DNA from: Pseudomonadota bacterium
GTDB lineage: Bacteria > Pseudomonadota > Alphaproteobacteria > Caulobacterales > Caulobacteraceae
Assembly (NCBI GenBank): GCA_023451375.1
Contig: JAEXZS010000082.1
Coordinates: forward strand, 1-46,840
DNA length: 46,840 nucleotides
Direction of reading: 5' to 3'
Shown here in pieces: positions 42,413-46,840 of the stretch (position 1 is its first letter; every line of letters begins with the position of its first letter). Both the position numbers and the translations under genes were made by a program. The notes under the pieces are model-generated. The model did no database searches. It had not been told where the DNA came from and saw only the letters and a list, made by a program, of their open reading frames with translations.

Positions 42413-42994
42413 ATGTCGCGCTTCGTTCCCGATCCCGACGCCCTGCGGCTAGGCGAGGCGCTGGCCGTCCTGCGCCGCGAGCGCGGCCTGTCCCAGGCCG
42501 AGGCCGGCGCGCGCGCGGCCATGACCAGCCAGGGTTGGGGTCTGTATGAGGCCGGTCGGCGGCCCGGCCTGTTTCGTCCGGACGTGCAGCGCCGCCTGAC
42601 CGGCGCCCTGGACGCCTCGCCCGAGGACCTGGCCCTGTTGCTGGCCCGATCGGCGGCGCCGACGCCCGAACCGACGACGACCGGCGTCTCCAGCGGCGAA
42701 AGGGTCTGGCGTGACGCGTCGCCGGGGACGCGACGGTTTTCCCTTTCGACCGATGAGCTGGCCCCTTGGGCGGAGTCCGGCGTGGTGCTGGAGTATCGCC
42801 CCGGGCAGTGGCCCCGGCGCGGCCAGGGCTGCATCGTTGAGATGATCGACGGCTCGCTGCGGGCGCGTGTTTATGACGGCGCGGACGCCGACGTCCTGCG
42901 TCTGTTCGGAGCCGGCGCCTTGGATCGGCTGGAGAGGGTGGCGCGGGCCGAGATCGCATCCGTCTCGGCTGTCACGGCGCGCCTCGAACCCTGA
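42413..42994 (+). CDS. Xre-family HTH protein with C-terminal domain
   Basis: The 193-residue protein has a Cro/C1-type HTH at about residues 11-70 (LGEALAVLRRERGLSQAEAG, then YEAGRRP). The C-terminal half, from about residue 100, is a mostly beta domain with EYRPGQWPRRGQGCIVEMIDG that resembles the barrel of phage repressors, but a Ser-Lys cleavage pair is not evident. The target is unknown. It ends just upstream of a second Xre gene, whose promoter holds tandem repeats. A TGAAACGA half-site also lies 42 bases upstream of this start (42363-42370), so the two may share a regulator. Confidence 0.75.
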   Translation: MSRFVPDPDALRLGEALAVLRRERGLSQAEAGARAAMTSQGWGLYEAGRRPGLFRPDVQRRLTGALDASPEDLALLLARSAAPTPEPTTTGVSSGERVWRDASPGTRRFSLSTDELAPWAESGVVLEYRPGQWPRRGQGCIVEMIDGSLRARVYDGADADVLRLFGAGALDRLERVARAEIASVSAVTARLEP

Positions 42995-43047
42995 TGAAAC
43001 GAAAAGGTTGTCTATCGCTCGCGCTTGTGAAACGATCCTGTTGTCTA
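42995..43047 (+). promoter_or_regulatory. Tandem direct repeat upstream of the second Xre gene
   Basis: TGAAACGA-N5-TTGTCTA occurs twice, at 42995-43014 and 43028-43047, exactly 33 bases apart (about three helical turns). The first copy begins one base after the stop of the preceding gene, and the second ends just before AGGAGG. A third partial copy, TGAAACGA, is at 42363-42370. The arrangement suggests an operator for a repressor dimer, possibly one of the two Xre proteins. Confidence 0.6.
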
Positions 43048-43060
43048 CAGGAGGTCCTCG

Positions 43061-43462
43061 ATGACGCGCCCGCCCAAAGGAAGATCGCCTCGTTCAGCCG
43101 AACCGCTGGACGCCTTCGTGGGGCGTCGGATCGCGACACGGCGTTTGGCGTTGGGGCTTTCGCAGACGGCGCTGGGGCAGATGATCGGCGTGTCCTGTCA
43201 GCAGGTGCAGAAGTACGAGGGCGGGCAGAACCGCATCTCGGCCTCCCGGCTGCACGCCCTGGCGCTGGCGCTGGGCATGCCGGTCGAAGCCTTCTTCCCG
43301 GAACGTCCGGGCGAGGCGGACAGGCCCGAGATGACCGCCCTGCGCGCCGTGTCGGCGACGCCGGAAGGGCAGGCGCTGGCTGCCGGCTTCGCGCGGATCG
43401 AGGACGGCGCCGTGCGCCGGGCCCTGACGCGACTGGTGGAGGTTCTGGCCCGCGCCGCCTAG
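43061..43462 (+). CDS. Xre-family HTH transcriptional regulator
   Basis: The 133-residue protein has a basic N-tail, an HTH at about residues 20-75 with RRLALGLSQTALGQMIGVSCQQVQKYEGGQNRISASRLHALALAL, and a C-terminal helical part. This HTH with VSCQQVQKYE is common in alphaproteobacteria, including regulators such as Caulobacter Xre proteins, so no specific function is assigned. The start has a strong AGGAGG. It is followed by tsaB 10 bases after its stop. Autoregulation by the tandem repeats is plausible. Confidence 0.85.
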   Translation: MTRPPKGRSPRSAEPLDAFVGRRIATRRLALGLSQTALGQMIGVSCQQVQKYEGGQNRISASRLHALALALGMPVEAFFPERPGEADRPEMTALRAVSATPEGQALAAGFARIEDGAVRRALTRLVEVLARAA

Positions 43463-43472
43463 AAGGGCGCGC

Positions 43473-44153
43473 ATGAGGCTTCTGGTGATCGATACGGCGC
43501 TCGGCGCCTGCACGGCGGCGGTGTTCGAGGACGGAAGGCCCCTGTCCGTGCGGTTCGAGCCGATGACCAAGGGACATCAGGAGCGGCTGGGCGGCCTGGT
43601 GCGTGATGCGATGGCCGAGGCCGGCGGCGGGTTCGACGCGCTGGACCGCATCGGCGTGACCGTCGGACCGGGATCCTTCACCGGCCTGCGCGTCGGCATG
43701 GCCTTCGCCCAGGGCCTAGGCGCCGCGCTGAATCGGCCGGTCCTGGGGCTGTCGACGCTGGACGCGCTGGCGGCCTCATTGTCCCAAGCGGACGCGTTCA
43801 CCGTCGCCCTGATCGACGCCCGCAGAGGCCAGGTCTATGCGCGCCTGTTCGACGGCGGACGCCCGCTGGGTCCGGACGCGGCCCTGACGCTGGAGGACGC
43901 GGCCGGCCGGATCCGAGACCTGGGCCGCCCCGCGCGACTGGTCGGCGGCGGGGCGCCTGTGTTGGTCCAGGCGTTTCCCGACCTGGAGACCGCCCTGGTG
44001 GATCCGCGCGCGGCGCCCTCGCCCGAGGCGCTCGCCCTGCTGACCGCGCGGGCCGATCCCGCCGCCTCGTCTCCGCGCCCGCTCTACCTCCGCGCGCCGG
44101 ACGCCACGCCGCCCAGCCGACTGCCGGGCCAGCCGCGTCCGACGGCCTCATGA
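43473..44153 (+). CDS. tsaB: tRNA threonylcarbamoyladenosine biosynthesis protein TsaB
   Basis: TsaB helps TsaD and TsaE make t6A at position 37 of ANN-decoding tRNAs. The 226-residue product starts LLVIDTALGACTAAVFEDG, has the GVTVGPGSFTGLRVGMAFAQGL motif and the DARRGQVYARLFD segment. The C-terminal region is shorter and Pro-rich. The stop overlaps the rimI ATG by four bases, which is a conserved tsaB-rimI arrangement. Confidence 0.94.
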   Translation: MRLLVIDTALGACTAAVFEDGRPLSVRFEPMTKGHQERLGGLVRDAMAEAGGGFDALDRIGVTVGPGSFTGLRVGMAFAQGLGAALNRPVLGLSTLDALAASLSQADAFTVALIDARRGQVYARLFDGGRPLGPDAALTLEDAAGRIRDLGRPARLVGGGAPVLVQAFPDLETALVDPRAAPSPEALALLTARADPAASSPRPLYLRAPDATPPSRLPGQPRPTAS

Positions 44154-44566
44154 CGGAGACGCCTCAGGCGGTGGAACTAGCGGCGCTGCACGCCGCGGGT
44201 TTCGCGACGCCGTGGAGCACGACCGAGCTCGCCGAGCTTCTGGACCAGCCGGGCGTCTTCGCCGTCGCGGAGCCGCACGGCTTCATCCTGATCCGCGTGG
44301 TCGCCGACGAGGCGGAAATCCTGACGCTGGCGGTGCGGCCGGAGGCGCGCCGCGCCGGGGTGGGCGGACGACTGGTTGGGCAGGGCGCGGTTCGCGCGGC
44401 GCGGGCCGGCGCCCGCCGCCTGTTCCTCGAAGTGGCCGAGACCAACGCCGCCGCCCGGGCCCTCTACGCCCGCGCCGGCTTCGCGCCCATCGGCCGTCGC
44501 AAGGGCTATTACGACCAGGGCCGCACCGACGCCTTGGTGCTGGAACTCGACATCGGCGTCGATTGA
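44150..44566 (+). CDS. rimI: Ribosomal-protein-S18-alanine N-acetyltransferase RimI
   Basis: A GNAT acetyltransferase of 138 residues. RimI acetylates the N-terminal Ala of ribosomal protein S18. The CoA-binding motif A is LAVRPEARRAGVGGRLVGQG (family form VxPxxRxxGVGxxLL), followed by FLEVAETNAAARALYARAGFAPIGRRKGYY. The tight tsaB-rimI coupling supports the name; other GNAT substrates cannot be ruled out. Confidence 0.88.
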   Translation: MTETPQAVELAALHAAGFATPWSTTELAELLDQPGVFAVAEPHGFILIRVVADEAEILTLAVRPEARRAGVGGRLVGQGAVRAARAGARRLFLEVAETNAAARALYARAGFAPIGRRKGYYDQGRTDALVLELDIGVD

Positions 44567-44616
44567 ACCACGGCGACGCTTCCCTGACGCGACGACAGCC
44601 CCTATTCTCTTCCGCC

Positions 44617-45096
44617 ATGGACCGGATCGAGAAACTCTGCGCCGAGCGCGGCATGCGCATGACCGAACAGCGTCGCGTGATTGCGCGAGTGCTGTCCTCG
44701 GCCGAAGACCACCCCGATGTCGAGGAGCTGTACCGCCGCGCCTCGGCCATCGATCCGCACATCTCGATCGCCACCGTTTATCGTACGGTGCGGCTGTTCG
44801 AGGAGGCGGGGGTCGTGGAGAAGCACGACTTCGGCGACGGGCGCAGCCGGTACGAGGAGGCGGGCGACGATCACCACGACCACCTGATCGACACCCGGTC
44901 GGGCGAGGTGATCGAGTTCTTCGACGCCGAGATCGAGCGACTGAAGACCGAGATCGCCGAACGGCTGGGCTTCAAACTGATCGGCCACAAGCTGGAGCTC
45001 TACGGCGTGCCGATCGAAGGGGCCGAGCCCTCGACGCGAGAAGGCCTGATCTTCAAGCGCCACGCGGCCCGCGTCGACCCGGAGACGGCGTCCTGA
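44617..45096 (+). CDS. fur: Ferric uptake regulator Fur
   Basis: Fur is a metal-dependent repressor. The 159-residue product has the winged-helix domain (about 1-85) with RMTEQRRVIARVLSSAEDHPDVEELYRRA and ISIATVYRTVRLFEEAGVVEKHDFGDGRSRYE, then the dimerisation domain with the metal-binding DDHHDHLIDTRSGEVIEF and the helix ERLGFKLIGHKLELYG. It lacks the CxxC pairs of many gammaproteobacterial Fur proteins, as is usual in alphaproteobacteria. ATG 44617 lies 50 bases after rimI. Caulobacter fur lies in the same neighbourhood as I recall. Irr or Mur-type alternatives seem less likely. Confidence 0.92.
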   Translation: MDRIEKLCAERGMRMTEQRRVIARVLSSAEDHPDVEELYRRASAIDPHISIATVYRTVRLFEEAGVVEKHDFGDGRSRYEEAGDDHHDHLIDTRSGEVIEFFDAEIERLKTEIAERLGFKLIGHKLELYGVPIEGAEPSTREGLIFKRHAARVDPETAS

Positions 45097-45129
45097 CGCC
45101 GCCTTGCGGTCGCCGATTTGCGGGGTCAT

Positions 45130-46580
<1,451 letters not shown>

Positions 46581-46581
<1 letters not shown>

Positions 46582-46840
46582 TGGCGCGTGAATCCGAGTT
46601 CGCCCCCCTCAATGACGCGGAGCTGCGCGCCGTCGTCGGGCCGAACAGCCGTCACGTCGCCTTGATCGAGGACGCCTTCAAGGTGCTGGTCGAGGCGCCC
46701 GGCGGCGGGGTGTCGATCAACGGCGGCGCGCGCGACCGCGCCGACGCCCGACGGGTGATCGAGGACCTGGCCAAGCGCGCGGCCCTGGGCGCCGAGGTCA
46801 CCGAGGCCGACGTGCGCGCGGCGCTGGGCCAGGCGCGTGG
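46581..46840 (+). CDS. PhoH-like ATPase, N-terminal part (cut by window end)
   Basis: Only the first 86 codons are present, reading ESEFAPLNDAELRAVVGPNSRHVALIEDAFKV and VSINGGARDRADARRVIEDL, the N-terminal domain of PhoH-like proteins. The ATPase domain lies outside. In alphaproteobacteria miaB is followed by this gene and then ybeY; the ATG overlaps the miaB stop by one base. The identity rests on this pattern and on context. Confidence 0.85.

Overview
The window is GC-rich chromosomal DNA from an alphaproteobacterium of the order Caulobacterales, most likely a Brevundimonas-like organism. Evidence is the very high GC content, proteins of Caulobacter type (NtrZ-like, CenR-like, a 1616-residue NAD-glutamate dehydrogenase, LptE, HemJ), four parS-like sites around parA-parB, a perfect TTAA-N7-TTAA CtrA box between hemE and ppsR, and a gene order resembling what I recall from the Caulobacter crescentus chromosome. 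The genus is an inference. I saw no rRNA, tRNA, CRISPR array, prophage or insertion sequence.

Layout. 1-11.7 kb: the 3' part of ftsK, then lolA, a possible small RNA locus, xthA, an SLC13-type permease, an unknown lipoprotein, a MocR regulator diverging from yczE across a palindromic operator, the cenR-like response regulator, yggS and a thiE-like gene whose start codons overlap head to head, ntrZ and a DUF3576 lipoprotein. 11.8-16 kb: leuS-lptE-holA. 16-22.3 kb, all on the minus strand: a small basic protein, parB, parA, rsmG, mnmG, mnmE and a DUF6489-like protein, with parS sites at 17.8, 19.0, 20.5 and 22.3 kb. 22.3-26.5 kb: rho, then a tightly overlapping hemE-hemH-hemJ haem operon.

The gap at 26537-26975 is the most important landmark: a probable chromosomal replication origin, with AT-rich stretches, CtrA boxes, DnaA-like boxes and GANTC sites. 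Genes on both sides point away from it. To the right lie ppsR-maf-aroE-coaE-dnaQ in a compact operon, then secB, a Tim44-domain protein, mltA, a universal stress protein, the large glutamate dehydrogenase (gdhZ-like), an AI-2E family transporter, a HerA-like ATPase, an Nfu iron-sulfur protein, two Xre regulators (the second behind a striking tandem direct repeat), tsaB-rimI, fur, miaB and the start of a phoH-like gene.

Functionally this is the origin-proximal core of the chromosome: replication initiation and centromere sites, segregation (ParAB), DNA polymerase subunits (HolA, DnaQ), terminus translocase (FtsK), tRNA modification (MnmE, MnmG, MiaB, TsaB), haem synthesis, iron control and envelope biogenesis. 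The items most worth a second look are the origin, the parS sites inside coding sequence, the candidate small RNA before xthA, the overlapping divergent start codons, the MocR operator, the tandem repeat before the second Xre gene, and a dispersed GC-rich intergenic repeat.
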